Source of the DNA: Pseudomonas sp. R28(2017)
GTDB taxonomy: Bacteria > Pseudomonadota > Gammaproteobacteria > Pseudomonadales > Pseudomonadaceae
DNA: 64,000 bases
Assembly (NCBI RefSeq): GCF_002112505.1
Contig: NZ_NEHW01000003.1
Coordinates: 124,001 to 188,000, forward strand
Direction of reading: 5' to 3'
The notes beneath the pieces were generated by a model. The model searched no databases and was not told the origin of the DNA. It worked only from the letters and a program-made list of their open reading frames with translations. Position 1 is the stretch's first letter, and each line of letters starts with the position of its first letter. This document shows, piece by piece, positions 9,751-19,718 of the stretch. The position numbers and the translations under genes were made by a program.

Positions 9751-11052
9751 TTATTGCAAAGTGTGTTGCTCGACAAACACTTGCGGCTCCATGCCTTCAC
9801 GACTGACCAGGCGATTCAACTCGACCCTGGGCAGGCGAACACTCAGCAGGCTGCGCCCTTCTTCGTCATGCGCTTCACTCTGCACGGCACCCAGGGCAAA
9901 GAATTGCGCGCGCAAGCGGGCAAAACGCTGCTCCAGACACAGGGTACCGACAAACAGATCATCCCCCAGCAACTCGGCAATCGCCTGGCCGACCAGCTCC
10001 AGGCCACGTCCATCTCGTGCCGATACCCAGACCCGCTGCGGCTTGCCATCGGCATCACGCTGAATCTGCGGCTCGACATCTTCAAGCAGGTCGAGTTTGT
10101 TATAGACCTCGAGGATCGGCAAGCCTTCGGCACCGATCTCGCCCAACACGGCCAGCACTTGCTCGATCTGCTCCATGCGCTCTGGCTCATGGGCGTCGAT
10201 CACATGCAGCAGCAGGTCCGAGTTGCTCGACTCTTCGAGCGTAGCCCGAAATGCCTCGACCAGCTTGTGCGGCAGGTGGCGAATGAAGCCCACGGTGTCG
10301 GCCAGCACGATCGGGCCCAGGTCGGCCAGCTCGAGCCGGCGCAAGGTCGGGTCGAGCGTGGCGAACAGCTGGTCGGCCGCGTACACCTCGGATTCGGTCA
10401 GGGCATTGAACAGCGTGGACTTGCCGGCGTTGGTATAGCCGACCAGCGAAACCGAAGGGATATCCGCGCGCTTGCGGCCACGACGGGCCTGCTCGCGCTG
10501 GCTGCGCACCTTTTCCAGACGCCCCTTGATCTGGCGGATACGTACCCGCAGCAGGCGGCGGTCGGTTTCCAGCTGGGTCTCACCCGGGCCACGCAGGCCG
10601 ATACCGCCTTTCTGCCGCTCAAGGTGGGTCCAGCCGCGCACCAGCCGCGTGCTCATGTGGTCGAGCTGGGCCAGTTCGACCTGCAGCTTGCCTTCATGGG
10701 TACGCGCCCGCTGGGCGAAGATGTCGAGGATCAGCCCGGTACGGTCAAGCACGCGGCACTCGAAGACGCGCTCGAGGTTGCGTTCCTGACTGGGCGTGAG
10801 GGTGTGATTGAAAATCACCAGGTCTACCTGTTCGGCTTTGACCAGGTCGCGCAATTCCTCGACCTTGCCGCTGCCAATCAGGTATTTGGCCGTAGGCTGA
10901 TGCCTGGCTACCGTGGCCAACGAGACGATGTCGGCTCCGGCCGACAGTGCCAGTTCCTGAAACTCCTGCGGGTCTTCGCGCGCCTCAGGGTTCTGACCTT
11001 CCAAGTGAACGAGCAGCGCCCGCTCACCACCACCGTGGCGCTCAAAGAACAA
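9751..11052 (-). CDS. hflX: GTPase HflX, ribosome-splitting factor
   Basis: A 433-residue OBG-type GTPase that splits stalled 70S ribosomes under stress. The N-terminal HflX domain ('SAGADIVSLATVARHQPTAK', 'LIGSGKVEELRDLV') is followed by the glycine-rich linker 'QKGGIGLRGPGETQLETDRR', the G1 loop 'GYTNAGKST', G3 'DTVGF' and G4 'NKLDL'. The start codon is TTG at 11052 (L-F-F-E-R), with GGAG six bases upstream and no better in-frame start; this is the usual start in pseudomonads. It lies 12 bases downstream of hfq. Confidence 0.96.
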   Translation of the reverse strand: MFFERHGGGERALLVHLEGQNPEAREDPQEFQELALSAGADIVSLATVARHQPTAKYLIGSGKVEELRDLVKAEQVDLVIFNHTLTPSQERNLERVFECRVLDRTGLILDIFAQRARTHEGKLQVELAQLDHMSTRLVRGWTHLERQKGGIGLRGPGETQLETDRRLLRVRIRQIKGRLEKVRSQREQARRGRKRADIPSVSLVGYTNAGKSTLFNALTESEVYAADQLFATLDPTLRRLELADLGPIVLADTVGFIRHLPHKLVEAFRATLEESSNSDLLLHVIDAHEPERMEQIEQVLAVLGEIGAEGLPILEVYNKLDLLEDVEPQIQRDADGKPQRVWVSARDGRGLELVGQAIAELLGDDLFVGTLCLEQRFARLRAQFFALGAVQSEAHDEEGRSLLSVRLPRVELNRLVSREGMEPQVFVEQHTLQ

Positions 11053-11064
11053 TGCAGGCTCCTA

Positions 11065-11325
11065 TCAGGCGTTGCCTGGCTCGCTGTCGCCGTGTTCGGA
11101 ATCGGACGGGCTTGGCAGGCGAACCGGACGGGCAGGAACCACGGTCGAGATGGCGTGCTTGTAGACCATCTGGCTGACGGTGTTCTTCAGCAGTACCACG
11201 AACTGGTCGAAGGATTCGATCGAGCCCTGCAGCTTGATCCCGTTGACCAGATAGATCGATACCGGGACCTTTTCTTTTCTCAGTTGATTCAAGTAAGGGT
11301 CTTGTAGCGAATGCCCTTTTGACAT
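11065..11325 (-). CDS. hfq: RNA chaperone Hfq
   Basis: An 86-residue Sm-like protein that forms a hexamer and matches small RNAs to mRNAs; in Pseudomonas it also acts with Crc in catabolite repression. The Sm1 motif is in '[20 protein letters not shown]' (read as [10 protein letters not shown]) and the Sm2 motif is '[10 protein letters not shown]'. The C-terminal tail is short and acidic ('[14 protein letters not shown]'). I start it at ATG 11325 with AGGAG eight bases upstream. It has its own AT-rich upstream region of 94 bases after miaA. Confidence 0.98.
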   Translation of the reverse strand: MSKGHSLQDPYLNQLRKEKVPVSIYLVNGIKLQGSIESFDQFVVLLKNTVSQMVYKHAISTVVPARPVRLPSPSDSEHGDSEPGNA

Positions 11326-11348
11326 ATGCCGCACTCCTGTAAGGATAA

Positions 11349-11375
11349 ATAATAGAAAATCAGAAAAATTGATAA
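11349..11375 (-). promoter_or_regulatory. Possible hfq promoter
   Basis: In the AT-rich gap between miaA and hfq, TTATCA (11375-11370) and TATTAT (11354-11349) read leftward with a 15-base spacer. Both hexamers are imperfect and the spacer is short, so this is tentative. Confidence 0.3.
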
Positions 11376-11419
11376 GTCAGGCCGCCCCTTCGCAAGAATA
11401 GACGGCTATCAGCAGGGAC

Positions 11420-12391
11420 TCAGCTCAATATGGAGACGGCCCCAAGGTATTTCAAGGTGCGGGACAGATTGTCGCAGGCCAGGCTGTCGAGCCAATGCAC
11501 ATCAGGCCAGCCACGCAACCAGGTGAACTGCCGCTTGGCCAGCTGTCGAGTGGCAATGATACCGCGTTCTCGCATCTCATTCTCAGTCAGCTTGCCGTCG
11601 AGGTAGTCCCAGACCTGCCGATACCCCACTGCCCGTATAGACGGCAGCCCGGCGTGCAAGTCACTTCTGGCTCGCAGCGATCGGACCTCATCGACGAAGC
11701 CCTGTTCCAGCATCTGCGAAAATCGTAGCGCAATTCGCTTATGCAAAATGTGACGATCCGCAGGCGCAATCGCCAAACTCGCGACAGTATAGGGCAAATG
11801 CCCGCCGGCGCCTGCGTCTGCGCCGCTACTTTCCGCGAATTGACGCTGACGATGGGCTGTCATGCTCTGGCCGCTCACCCGGTACACCTCCAGCGCCCGG
11901 ATCAGCCGCTGCGGGTCGTTGGGGTGGATGCGCGCCGCCGACTCCGGGTCGACCTGCGCCAATTGCCGGTGCAACTCAGCCAGGCCCAGCGCCTCGGCTT
12001 GGGCTTCCAGCTCTGCGCGCACGGCGGCATCGGCCGCCGGCATGTCTGCCAGGCCTTCAATCAGCGCCTTGTAATAAAGCATGGTGCCACCGACCAGCAG
12101 CGGAATCTTGCCGCGCGCGGTGATATCAGCCATCGCCTCCAGCGCATCGGCGCGAAACTGCGCGGCCGAATAGCTCTCGGCCGGGTCGCGGATGTCGATC
12201 AGCCGGTGCGGGTAGGCCGCCAGAATCTCTTTGGAAGGCTTGGCCGAACCAATGTCCAGGCCACGGTAGACCAGCGCCGAGTCGACACTGATCAGCTCGC
12301 AAGGCAGGACCTTGGTCAGCTCGATGGCGAGGTCGGTCTTGCCGGCCGCCGTCGGGCCCATGAGGAATATCGCAGGGGGCTTGCCGCTCAT
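11420..12391 (-). CDS. miaA: tRNA dimethylallyltransferase
   Basis: Transfers a dimethylallyl group to A37 of tRNAs that read UNN codons. It has 323 residues. '[14 protein letters not shown]' is the P-loop, '[20 protein letters not shown]' the active-site Asp region, and '[12 protein letters not shown]' and '[14 protein letters not shown]' are further family motifs. ATG 12391 is one base after the mutL stop, so expression is coupled to mutL. Confidence 0.97.
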   Translation of the reverse strand: MSGKPPAIFLMGPTAAGKTDLAIELTKVLPCELISVDSALVYRGLDIGSAKPSKEILAAYPHRLIDIRDPAESYSAAQFRADALEAMADITARGKIPLLVGGTMLYYKALIEGLADMPAADAAVRAELEAQAEALGLAELHRQLAQVDPESAARIHPNDPQRLIRALEVYRVSGQSMTAHRQRQFAESSGADAGAGGHLPYTVASLAIAPADRHILHKRIALRFSQMLEQGFVDEVRSLRARSDLHAGLPSIRAVGYRQVWDYLDGKLTENEMRERGIIATRQLAKRQFTWLRGWPDVHWLDSLACDNLSRTLKYLGAVSILS

Positions 12392-12392
12392 G

Positions 12393-14291
12393 TCATCGAC
12401 CGCGCAGGAAAAGTTTGTCCAGATCGTCCAGGCCCATCTGGGTCCAGGTCGGGCGACCATGGTTGCACTGGCCGCTGCGCTCGGTGTTTTCCATGTCGCG
12501 CAGCAGGGCGTTCATCTCGGGGATGGCCAGGCGCCGGTTGGCGCGCACGGCGCCGTGGCAGGCCATGGTACCGAGCAGTTCGTTGAGGTGCGCCTGGATA
12601 CGGTCGCTGGTGCCGTACTCCATCAGGTCGGCGAGCACGTCCTGGACCAGGCGATTGGCCTCGGCCTGCTTGAGCAGCGCCGGGATCTGGCGGATCGCCA
12701 GCGTTTCAGGGCCCAGGCGCTGCAGCTCGAAGCCCAGGCGCTGGAACCACTGGCCGTGCTCCTCGGCGCAGTCGGCCTCGCGCTGGCTCAGCGCCAGGGT
12801 TTCTGGCACCAGCAGCGGCTGGCCGCTGAGGCCTTCGCTGGCCATGGCCACCTTGAGCCGCTCGTACATGATGCGCTCGTGGGCCGCGTGCATGTCCACC
12901 AGCACCAGGCCAACGGCATTCTCGGCGATGATGTAGATGCCCTTGAGCTGCGCCAGGGCATAACCCAGCGGCGGGATGTCGCCCTGGCTTTCCGGCAGTG
13001 TCGAAGGGGCTGGCGTGCCATCGTTCAGCGGCTTGTAGAACTCGCGGTAGACCGCCTGGGACTCGGCGGCCGGCAACGGCTGCGACGGGCGCGGTGTGTA
13101 CTGGTACTGGTAACCGGCACCACTGCCGCCATTGGAGATGGAATGCTGCGGCGCCTGCGGCTGCTCGAGCACCGGCGAGGCCAGGCGCATTTCGCCCTGC
13201 GGGCCGAACTCACCCGCCTGCTGGCCAGTCGGGCGAAGCACTTCAGGCACGGCCGCTGGCGCAGCCAGCTGATCTTCCGGGCGCACGTCCGCCAGGGCAC
13301 GGTGCAGCGTGCCATAGAGGAAGTCATGCACCGAGCGGCCTTCGCGGAAACGCACTTCGTGCTTGGTCGGGTGCACGTTGACATCGACGCCATTCGGCTC
13401 GAGCTCGAGGAACAGCACGAAGGTCGGGTGCCGGCCGTTGAACAGCACGTCGCGATAGGCCTGGCGCACGGCATGGGCGACCAGTTTGTCGCGCACCGCA
13501 CGGCCGTTGACGAAGAAGTACTGCAAATCGGCCTGGCTGCGCGAAAACGTCGGCAGGCCGACCCAGCCCCACAGCCTCAGACCATTGCGTTCTACGTCGA
13601 TCGGCAGCGCCTGCTCCATGAAGCCCGGGCCACAGATGGCGCCGACCCGCCGTGCACGGGCGGTTTCATCATGCGCCTCATGCAGGCTGAGGATGCTCTT
13701 GCCGTTGTGGCGCAGGTGGAAGCCGACATCGAAGCGGGCCAGGGCCAGGCGGCGGATGACTTCCTGCAGGTGATCGAATTCGGTCTTTTCGGCCTTGAGG
13801 AACTTGCGTCGGGCCGGGGTATTGAAGAACAGGTCGCGCACTTCCACCGAAGTGCCGACCGGATGCGCGGCCGGCTGCACGCGCGGCGTCATGTCACGGC
13901 CTTCGGTCTCTACCTGCCAGGCCTCGCCAGCACTGGCCGTGCGCGAAGTCAGGGTCAGGCGCGCCACCGAGCTGATCGAGGCCAGGGCCTCGCCACGGAA
14001 GCCGAGGCTCAGTACCCCTTCAAGGTCTTCCAGCTCGCGAATCTTGCTGGTGGCGTGACGGGCCAGGGCCAGCGGCAGGTCGTCGGCGGAAATGCCACTG
14101 CCATCGTCACGCACCCGCAGCAGCTTCACACCGCCCTGCTCGACTTCCACGTCGATGCGCCGGGCACCGGAGTCCAGGCTGTTTTCCAACAGTTCCTTGG
14201 CCACCGAAGCCGGGCGCTCAACCACCTCACCTGCGGCAATCTGGTTGGCCAGCCGCGGGCTGAGCAGCTGGATGCGCGAACCACCACTCAT
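12393..14291 (-). CDS. mutL: DNA mismatch repair protein MutL
   Basis: A 632-residue mismatch-repair matchmaker. The N-terminal GHKL ATPase is seen in '[20 protein letters not shown]', 'VRDDGSGI' and '[11 protein letters not shown]'; a proline/glutamine-rich linker (about 330-440) leads to the C-terminal dimerisation domain. That domain contains '[12 protein letters not shown]', which fits the MutL endonuclease metal motif DQHA(X)2E(X)4E with Met in place of Gln. Pseudomonas lacks MutH, so MutL is expected to nick. Its ATG lies inside the end of amiB (4-base overlap). Confidence 0.97.
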   Translation of the reverse strand: MSGGSRIQLLSPRLANQIAAGEVVERPASVAKELLENSLDSGARRIDVEVEQGGVKLLRVRDDGSGISADDLPLALARHATSKIRELEDLEGVLSLGFRGEALASISSVARLTLTSRTASAGEAWQVETEGRDMTPRVQPAAHPVGTSVEVRDLFFNTPARRKFLKAEKTEFDHLQEVIRRLALARFDVGFHLRHNGKSILSLHEAHDETARARRVGAICGPGFMEQALPIDVERNGLRLWGWVGLPTFSRSQADLQYFFVNGRAVRDKLVAHAVRQAYRDVLFNGRHPTFVLFLELEPNGVDVNVHPTKHEVRFREGRSVHDFLYGTLHRALADVRPEDQLAAPAAVPEVLRPTGQQAGEFGPQGEMRLASPVLEQPQAPQHSISNGGSGAGYQYQYTPRPSQPLPAAESQAVYREFYKPLNDGTPAPSTLPESQGDIPPLGYALAQLKGIYIIAENAVGLVLVDMHAAHERIMYERLKVAMASEGLSGQPLLVPETLALSQREADCAEEHGQWFQRLGFELQRLGPETLAIRQIPALLKQAEANRLVQDVLADLMEYGTSDRIQAHLNELLGTMACHGAVRANRRLAIPEMNALLRDMENTERSGQCNHGRPTWTQMGLDDLDKLFLRGR

Positions 14292-15718
14292 TGCGAAGCC
14301 AGTGTGGTAGCGGGGATATCGAGGTGCTGGCCGACCTTCAGCTCATCGGTCTTGAGGCTGTTGGTGCTGCGCAGGCTGGTCACGCTGACCTGGTAGCGCA
14401 CGGCGAGCATCGCCAGGGTTTCGCCTGGGCGCACGGTGTGCTCACGCGGGCCCTGGGCAATCTTGCCACTGTCACGCAGCCAGGCAACGTAGGTGCCAGG
14501 CGGCGGGTTCTGCTGGAAGTACTGGCGCACACCGGTGTGAATCGAACGCGCCAGCGCTTGCTGATGGCTAGCGGTGGCCAGCTTGGCCGCTTCATTGTTG
14601 TTCGAGATGAACCCGGTTTCAACGAGGATCGACGGGATGTCCGGCGATTTCAACACCATGAAGCCCGCCTGCTCCACCCGCTGCTTGTGCAGCGACGTCA
14701 CGCGGCCCATGTTGCCCAGCACCTTCTGCCCGACGTTCAGGCTGGAACTCAGCGTGGCGGTCATCGACAGGTCGAGCAGCACGCCCGCGAGCATGCGGTC
14801 CTTGTCGTCGAGGCTGACGTTGCCAGCGCCACCGATCAGGTCGGAACGGTTTTCCGTGTCGGCCAGCCAGCGTGCGGTCTCGGAGGTGGCGCCACGGTCG
14901 GACAGGGCAAACACCGAGGCGCCGAACGCCGCGCGCGACGGGGCGGCGTCGGCGTGGATCGAGATGAACAGGTCGGCCCCCTTCTTGCGGGCGATCTCGG
15001 TGCGCTTGCGCAGCGGGATGAAGTAGTCACCGGTACGGGTCAGCTCGGCGCGATAGCCCTTCTCGGTGTTGATCTGGCGCTGCAGCTCCTTGGCGATCTG
15101 CAGCACGATGTCTTTCTCGTGCTGGCCGCGCGAGCCCGAAGCCCCCGGGTCTTCACCGCCGTGGCCGGCATCGATGGCGACCACGATGTCGCGCTTGCCG
15201 CTTGGCACCGGTGGCAGCTTGATTGCAGGCTGAGCCGGGGTCACCGGCACGGCTGGCGTGGTCGCCGGGGTTTGCACGGGTGTTGGCGGCGGGGTCGGCG
15301 CCGTGGCGGCGATGGCATCGGCTTCCTGGTCGTACAGGTCGACCACCAGGCGGTTGCCATACTGGGCATTGGGCGCCAGGGTAAAGCTCTTGGGCGTGAC
15401 CGACTTCTTCAGGTCGACGACCACACGCAGGTCGGTGGGGGTACGTTGGGCCGAGCGCACGCTGCTGATCGGCGTGTTCGAGGTCGACACGTTCAGCGGC
15501 GCGGCCAAGGTCGCGCCGTTGATGTCGATCACCAGGCGATCGGGTGCGCTGAGGGTGAAGACGCTATGCTGCACGGGGCCAGACAGGTCGAAGACCAACC
15601 GCGTGTTGTCCGGCGCACGCCACAGGCGCACGCTCTTGACTTGAGTGACGGCCAGAGCGTCAACGGTCACCGCTGTCAGCAGCAATCCAACGACAGCGAC
15701 CAGTGCGCGTATGCGCAT
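14288..15718 (-). CDS. amiB: N-acetylmuramoyl-L-alanine amidase
   Basis: A periplasmic cell-separation amidase of 476 residues. A signal peptide (about 1-24, '[17 protein letters not shown]') is followed by an AMIN domain (about 27-125), a Pro/Thr-rich linker, an Amidase_3 zinc domain with '[13 protein letters not shown]', '[11 protein letters not shown]' and 'VETGFISN', and a C-terminal LysM ('[20 protein letters not shown]'). The LysM is typical of the pseudomonad AmiB form. It overlaps mutL by four bases (ATGA) and follows tsaE by 11 bases. Confidence 0.96.
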   Translation of the reverse strand: MRIRALVAVVGLLLTAVTVDALAVTQVKSVRLWRAPDNTRLVFDLSGPVQHSVFTLSAPDRLVIDINGATLAAPLNVSTSNTPISSVRSAQRTPTDLRVVVDLKKSVTPKSFTLAPNAQYGNRLVVDLYDQEADAIAATAPTPPPTPVQTPATTPAVPVTPAQPAIKLPPVPSGKRDIVVAIDAGHGGEDPGASGSRGQHEKDIVLQIAKELQRQINTEKGYRAELTRTGDYFIPLRKRTEIARKKGADLFISIHADAAPSRAAFGASVFALSDRGATSETARWLADTENRSDLIGGAGNVSLDDKDRMLAGVLLDLSMTATLSSSLNVGQKVLGNMGRVTSLHKQRVEQAGFMVLKSPDIPSILVETGFISNNNEAAKLATASHQQALARSIHTGVRQYFQQNPPPGTYVAWLRDSGKIAQGPREHTVRPGETLAMLAVRYQVSVTSLRSTNSLKTDELKVGQHLDIPATTLASQ

Positions 15719-15729
15719 ACCTACCCCAC

Positions 15730-16203
15730 TTACTGTTTATAGTGTTCGGCCAGTGCAGTGCACCAGGCCTCGCCGCGAGCCCCCTGCGGCGTAAGGTCAA
15801 GCGAGCGGCCGCCCGCTTGGGGGCTTATGGTAATGGTCAGGTCGGGCTTTGGCAAAACGCCCGCACCCTTTTGTGGCCATTCGAACAGGCACAGCGGGTC
15901 GCCCTCGAAATAGTCACGAATGCCCATGAACTCCAGCTCTTCAGGGTCGACCAGGCGATACAGGTCGAAATGGAAGGCGCGTATTTCACCAATTTCGTAG
16001 GGTTCTACCACGGTGAAAGTCGGACTTTTCACTGCACCAGTATGGCCCAGCCCACGGATCAAGCCACGCGAGAGCGTGGTCTTGCCCGCCCCCAGGTCGC
16101 CTTCCAGGAAAATCACGCCACGACCGCCGGTCACCTCGGCCAGTGTTGCGCCGAATTCGACCGTGGCCGCTTCATCGGCCAGAAACAGGGTTAAGCCAGA
16201 CAC
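15730..16203 (-). CDS. tsaE: tRNA threonylcarbamoyladenosine synthesis ATPase TsaE
   Basis: A small (157 aa) P-loop protein that drives the TsaBD complex in making t6A37 of tRNAs that read ANN codons. 'LEGDLGAGKTTLSRGL' is Walker A, 'SPTFTVVEPY' the threonine-containing switch and 'FHFDLYRL' the Walker-B-like strand. Its start lies 13 bases inside the end of nnrD. Confidence 0.95.
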   Translation of the reverse strand: MSGLTLFLADEAATVEFGATLAEVTGGRGVIFLEGDLGAGKTTLSRGLIRGLGHTGAVKSPTFTVVEPYEIGEIRAFHFDLYRLVDPEELEFMGIRDYFEGDPLCLFEWPQKGAGVLPKPDLTITISPQAGGRSLDLTPQGARGEAWCTALAEHYKQ

Positions 16204-17051
16204 GCAGAATGCTCCTCCAACAACTCACGAATGACCGGCGCCAGATCACTGGCCGCCAGGCCTCTACCTTTGACGCCCAGGCGTTCCCCCGCACAGGCGT
16301 GCAACCATACCCCCAGGCCCGCCGCGCTCCAGGCGTCCAGCCCCTGGGCCAGCAACGCTGCCAGCACGCCGGTGAGCACGTCGCCCAGCCCGGCGCCAGC
16401 CATCGCTGGATGCCCACGCTCGCACAGCACCAGTTGGCCGGCAGGGTCGGCCACCAAGGTGCCGGCGCCCTTGAGCACGCAGACACTGGCATAGCGGCGG
16501 GCCAGCTTGCGCGCCGCGCCCGGGCGATCAGCCTGCACGGCCTCGGTGGATATGCCCAGCAGCCGCGCCGCTTCCCCCGGGTGCGGGGTGAGGATGCTGC
16601 CGCTGGGCAACGCCAGTGGCGTGCGGGCCAGCAGGTTCAAGGCATCGGCATCCCACACCTGCGGCCGCTCGGCGTTGGCCACCGCAGACAGCAGGCTGCG
16701 GCCCCAGGCGGCCTGCCCCAGACCGGGGCCCACCACCAGCACCGAGGCACGCTCCAGCACACCGATCAACTGATTGGCCGACTCGACCCCCAGGCACATG
16801 GCCTCCGGCATGCGCGCCAGCCCGGCCACGACGTGCTCCGGGCGCGTCGCCACGCTGACCAGCCCGGCACCGCAGCGCAGCGCGGCCTCGGCGCTGAGCA
16901 GCACGGCGCCACCGGTGCCCAGGTCACCACCGACGACCAGCACATGGCCAAAGTCGCCTTTATGGGCGTGCGCAGGACGTGCCGGCAGGCGTGCGACGGT
17001 CACGCTGCTGAGCAGTTGCGGGGCATTGCTTAGGTGTTTGGTCTGCGGCAT
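16191..17051 (-). CDS. nnrD: ADP-dependent NAD(P)H-hydrate dehydratase
   Basis: Repairs hydrated NAD(P)HX, using ADP. The 286-residue protein corresponds to the C-terminal, ribokinase-like half of YjeF; no epimerase (NnrE) half is present here. Motifs are 'GDFGHVLVVGGDLGTGGAV', 'VGPGLG', 'TPHPGEAARLL', 'VLKGAGTLV' and 'AGAGLGDVLTGVLAALL', the last being the anion hole with catalytic Asp. I chose ATG 17051; the longer frame runs through a promoter-like region into queG. It is the first gene of the leftward run down to hflC. Confidence 0.92.
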   Translation of the reverse strand: MPQTKHLSNAPQLLSSVTVARLPARPAHAHKGDFGHVLVVGGDLGTGGAVLLSAEAALRCGAGLVSVATRPEHVVAGLARMPEAMCLGVESANQLIGVLERASVLVVGPGLGQAAWGRSLLSAVANAERPQVWDADALNLLARTPLALPSGSILTPHPGEAARLLGISTEAVQADRPGAARKLARRYASVCVLKGAGTLVADPAGQLVLCERGHPAMAGAGLGDVLTGVLAALLAQGLDAWSAAGLGVWLHACAGERLGVKGRGLAASDLAPVIRELLEEHSACLA

Positions 17052-17079
17052 GGGGTCAAAGGCTCCAATGTCTGGCAGA

Positions 17080-17085
17080 ATTATA
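17080..17085 (-). promoter_or_regulatory. -10 box for the nnrD-tsaE-amiB-mutL run
   Basis: A perfect TATAAT reads leftward 29 bases upstream of the nnrD ATG, in the 64-base gap to divergent queG. The -35 region is poor (about three of six matches), so it may be activator-assisted. Confidence 0.4.
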
Positions 17086-17115
17086 CGCACCTGAGCCCGT
17101 ATTGCCTGCCCATCC

Positions 17116-18180
17116 ATGTCCGCCTGCACCCCTGACCTCGCCCAACTGGCCCAATCCATCAAGATCTGGGGCCAAGAACTCGGTTTTGCTCACGTCGGCA
17201 TCGCCGGTGTCGACCTTGGCGAACACGAACAGCACCTGCAACGCTGGCTCGACGCCGGCTACCAGGGCGAAATGGAGTACCTGGGCGCGCATGGCAGCAA
17301 ACGCGCCCACCCCGACCAGCTGATTCCCGGCACGGTACGCGTGGTGTCACTGCGCATGGACTACCTGCCCGGCGACACGCAGATGGCGCAACGCCTGGCC
17401 CAGCCGGAAAAGGCCTACGTCTCGCGCTACGCCCTGGGCCGCGACTACCACAAGCTGGTGCGCAAGCGCGTGCAGTTCCTGGCGGACCGCATCCAGGAAG
17501 CGATCGGCCCGTTCGGCTACCGCGCCTTCGTCGACAGCGCCCCGGTGCTGGAGAAGGCCCTTGCCGAACAAGCCGGGCTGGGCTGGATCGGCAAGAACAC
17601 CCTGCTGCTCAACCGCAAGGCCGGCAGCTACTTCTTCCTTGCCGAACTGTTCGTCGACCTGCCGCTGCCGGTGGACGAGGCGCATACCAGTGAACACTGC
17701 GGGCGCTGCCAGGCGTGCCTGGACATCTGCCCGACCCAGGCTTTCGTCGGGCCGTACGTACTGGATGCACGGCGCTGCATTTCCTACCTGACAATCGAGT
17801 TGCGTGGGCCTATTCCGGTCGAATTGCGTTCCATGATGGGCAACCGCGTGTTTGGCTGCGATGACTGCCAGATCGCCTGCCCATGGAACCGCTTTGCCAA
17901 TTTCAGCAAGGAACAGGACTTCCAGCCACGGCATGGGCTGGAAAATGCCGAGCTGGCTGAAATGTTCCTGTGGGACGAGCGCACTTTCTTGCGCAGGACC
18001 GAGGGCGGGCCATTGCGCCGGGCGGGATATGAGCGGTTCTTGCGCAACCTGGCGGTGGGGCTGGGTAATGCGCCCTCGACGATTCCTGTAATCGAGGCGC
18101 TGAAGGCAAGGCGCGAAGATGAGTCGGAGCTGGTGCGCGAGCATGTGGAGTGGGCGCTGGACCGGCACGGCATCCACTAG
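17116..18180 (+). CDS. queG: Epoxyqueuosine reductase
   Basis: Performs the last step of queuosine synthesis in tRNA, reducing epoxyqueuosine with a cobalamin cofactor and two [4Fe-4S] clusters. The 354-residue protein has the conserved 'SRYALGRDYHKLVRKR' and 'GWIGKNTLLLNRKAGSYFFL', then the ferredoxin clusters 'CGRCQACLDICP' and 'CDDCQIACPWN'. A C-terminal HEAT-like segment ends in 'VEWALDRHGIH'. It is divergent from nnrD. Confidence 0.96.
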   Translation: MSACTPDLAQLAQSIKIWGQELGFAHVGIAGVDLGEHEQHLQRWLDAGYQGEMEYLGAHGSKRAHPDQLIPGTVRVVSLRMDYLPGDTQMAQRLAQPEKAYVSRYALGRDYHKLVRKRVQFLADRIQEAIGPFGYRAFVDSAPVLEKALAEQAGLGWIGKNTLLLNRKAGSYFFLAELFVDLPLPVDEAHTSEHCGRCQACLDICPTQAFVGPYVLDARRCISYLTIELRGPIPVELRSMMGNRVFGCDDCQIACPWNRFANFSKEQDFQPRHGLENAELAEMFLWDERTFLRRTEGGPLRRAGYERFLRNLAVGLGNAPSTIPVIEALKARREDESELVREHVEWALDRHGIH

Positions 18181-18218
18181 CCCCCGCCATACTCTGCTTA
18201 CAAAGCCTGCGCGATCCT

Positions 18219-18303
18219 TGTGGGAGCGGGCTTGCCCGCGAACACCGGCGAAGCCGGTGCCACCCACCGAGTCGCCTGCTTCGCGGGCAAGCCCGCTCCC
18301 ACA
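18219..18303. repeat. Inverted REP pair (BIME-like)
   Basis: TGTGGGAGCGGGCTTGCCCGCG and its inverse flank a central hairpin ACCGGC-gaa-GCCGGT, giving an 85-base near-palindrome between the convergent ends of queG and the TRIC gene. The same layout recurs at 41194 and, with altered stems, at 63630. Confidence 0.9.
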
Positions 18304-18331
18304 GAGACCGCGTAGCCCGTGAACCTTGCAA

Positions 18332-18943
18332 TTACTGCTGGTCGTTGTAGTGGAACTTGGGCATTTCCCAATGGAAACGGATTGCCAGCAAGCGCACCAG
18401 AAAACCACCGAACAAGGTCAGCAACATCGCCTGCTCCGCCGGGACCTTGAAGTACACGCAGCCCAGATAGAACCAGGCCGCCGCGAACGACACGCTGGCA
18501 TAGAGTTCGCGACGGAACACCAGCGGGATGTCGTTGCAGAAGATATCCCGCAGGATCCCGCCAAACACTCCGGTAATCACCCCGCTGATTGACGCCACCA
18601 GCATGCCCTGCCCCATTTCCAGCGCGGTCATGCAGCCAATCAGGGTAAAGGCCACCAGGCCCAAGGCATCCAGCACCAGGAACAGCGAGCGCAAACGGCG
18701 CATCATCGGCGCAATGAAAATCGTCAGCAGCGCAGCGAAGCTGGTCAATACCAGGTATTCCGGGTGCTTCACCCAGGTCAGCGGGTAATGGCCCAGCAGC
18801 ACGTCACGCACCGAACCGCCCCCCAGGGCGGTCACGCAGGCAATCAGCACCACGCCAAACCAGTCCATGCCTCGGCGGCCGGCGGACAGGGCACCGGTCA
18901 TGGCTTCGGCGGTGATGGCGATCAGGTAGAGCATCAACAACAT
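18332..18943 (-). CDS. TRIC-family (UPF0126/YicG) cation channel protein
   Basis: A 203-residue integral membrane protein with seven helices arranged as an internal repeat. The duplicated glycine motifs 'TALGGGSVRDVLLGHYPLTW' and 'VFGGILRDIFCNDIPLVF' are the hallmark of prokaryotic trimeric intracellular cation channels. I start it at ATG 18943; the ribosome site is weak, and an in-frame ATG nine bases later is possible. It has its own short unit between a REP and orn. Confidence 0.9.
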   Translation of the reverse strand: MLLMLYLIAITAEAMTGALSAGRRGMDWFGVVLIACVTALGGGSVRDVLLGHYPLTWVKHPEYLVLTSFAALLTIFIAPMMRRLRSLFLVLDALGLVAFTLIGCMTALEMGQGMLVASISGVITGVFGGILRDIFCNDIPLVFRRELYASVSFAAAWFYLGCVYFKVPAEQAMLLTLFGGFLVRLLAIRFHWEMPKFHYNDQQ

Positions 18944-19034
18944 GGCGCGGGTCCGTGCGGGAAAGGCGCGCAGTCTAACCAGTTGCCGGAGGCACCAAAA
19001 GAGGGCGCGAGCACAATATCGGCGCCCTTTCGGC

Positions 19035-19577
19035 TCATACCTTGATGAAATGCTCGCGGTAGTGACGCAGTTCGGCGATCGACTCGCGGATATCGTCCAG
19101 CGCCAGGTGGGTGCTGCCCTTCTTGAAGCTGTCACGCACGTCCGGCGCCCAGCGCGCCGCCAGCTCCTTCAAGGTGGAGACATCGAGGTTGCGATAGTGG
19201 AAGTAGTTTTCCAGGCCGCGCATGTGGCGGTAGAGGAAACGGCGGTCCTGGCAGATGCTGTTGCCGCAGATCGGCGACTTGCCTTTCGGCACCCATTGCT
19301 CGAGGAAGGCGATGGTCTGCGCCTCGGCTTCGGCCATGCTGATCTTGCTGTCGCGCACGCGCTGGGTCAGGCCCGAGGCGCCATGGGTGCGGGTGTTCCA
19401 CTCGTCCATGCGCGCCAGCACTTCGTCACTGTGGTGGATCGCGATCACCGGGCCTTCGGCCAGGGTGTTCAGTTCGCTGTCGGTGACGATGGTGGCCATC
19501 TCGATGATGACGTCGTGGTCCGGGTCCAGGCCGGTCATTTCCAGATCGATCCAGATCAGGTTCTGTGGGTTCTGCAT
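19035..19577 (-). CDS. orn: Oligoribonuclease
   Basis: A DEDDh exonuclease that degrades di-ribonucleotides, including pGpG from cyclic-di-GMP turnover, and is essential in many pseudomonads. It has 180 residues. '[14 protein letters not shown]' carries the first acidic pair, '[14 protein letters not shown]' the Asp, and '[13 protein letters not shown]' the His/Asp. The start is ATG 19577 with GAGGAG seven bases upstream; the frame extends nine codons further without support. It is divergent from rsgA, the usual neighbour. Confidence 0.98.
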   Translation of the reverse strand: MQNPQNLIWIDLEMTGLDPDHDVIIEMATIVTDSELNTLAEGPVIAIHHSDEVLARMDEWNTRTHGASGLTQRVRDSKISMAEAEAQTIAFLEQWVPKGKSPICGNSICQDRRFLYRHMRGLENYFHYRNLDVSTLKELAARWAPDVRDSFKKGSTHLALDDIRESIAELRHYREHFIKV

Positions 19578-19718
19578 GAAGGGGCTCCTCGTATAGGCCG
19601 TCATATTAGCCTAGCGACGCCGGCCTGCGCATGCGCGGCGCAAAGGTAACCAGAATGGTCAGCGAGCTGGCGTGCTAAACTGCCTGCCGTTTTCAACTTG
19701 CCCCACCTTGGAAGGTCC

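Noticed and set aside
8284..11307. 1007-codon open frame on the plus strand
   Set aside because: It runs antisense across hflK, hflX and hfq, which have full family matches; GC-rich codon bias opens long antisense frames. No family motif or ribosome site fits.
12312..14396. 694-codon plus-strand frame
   Set aside because: Antisense shadow of mutL; composition rich in Gly/Arg/His/Gln as expected from the complement.
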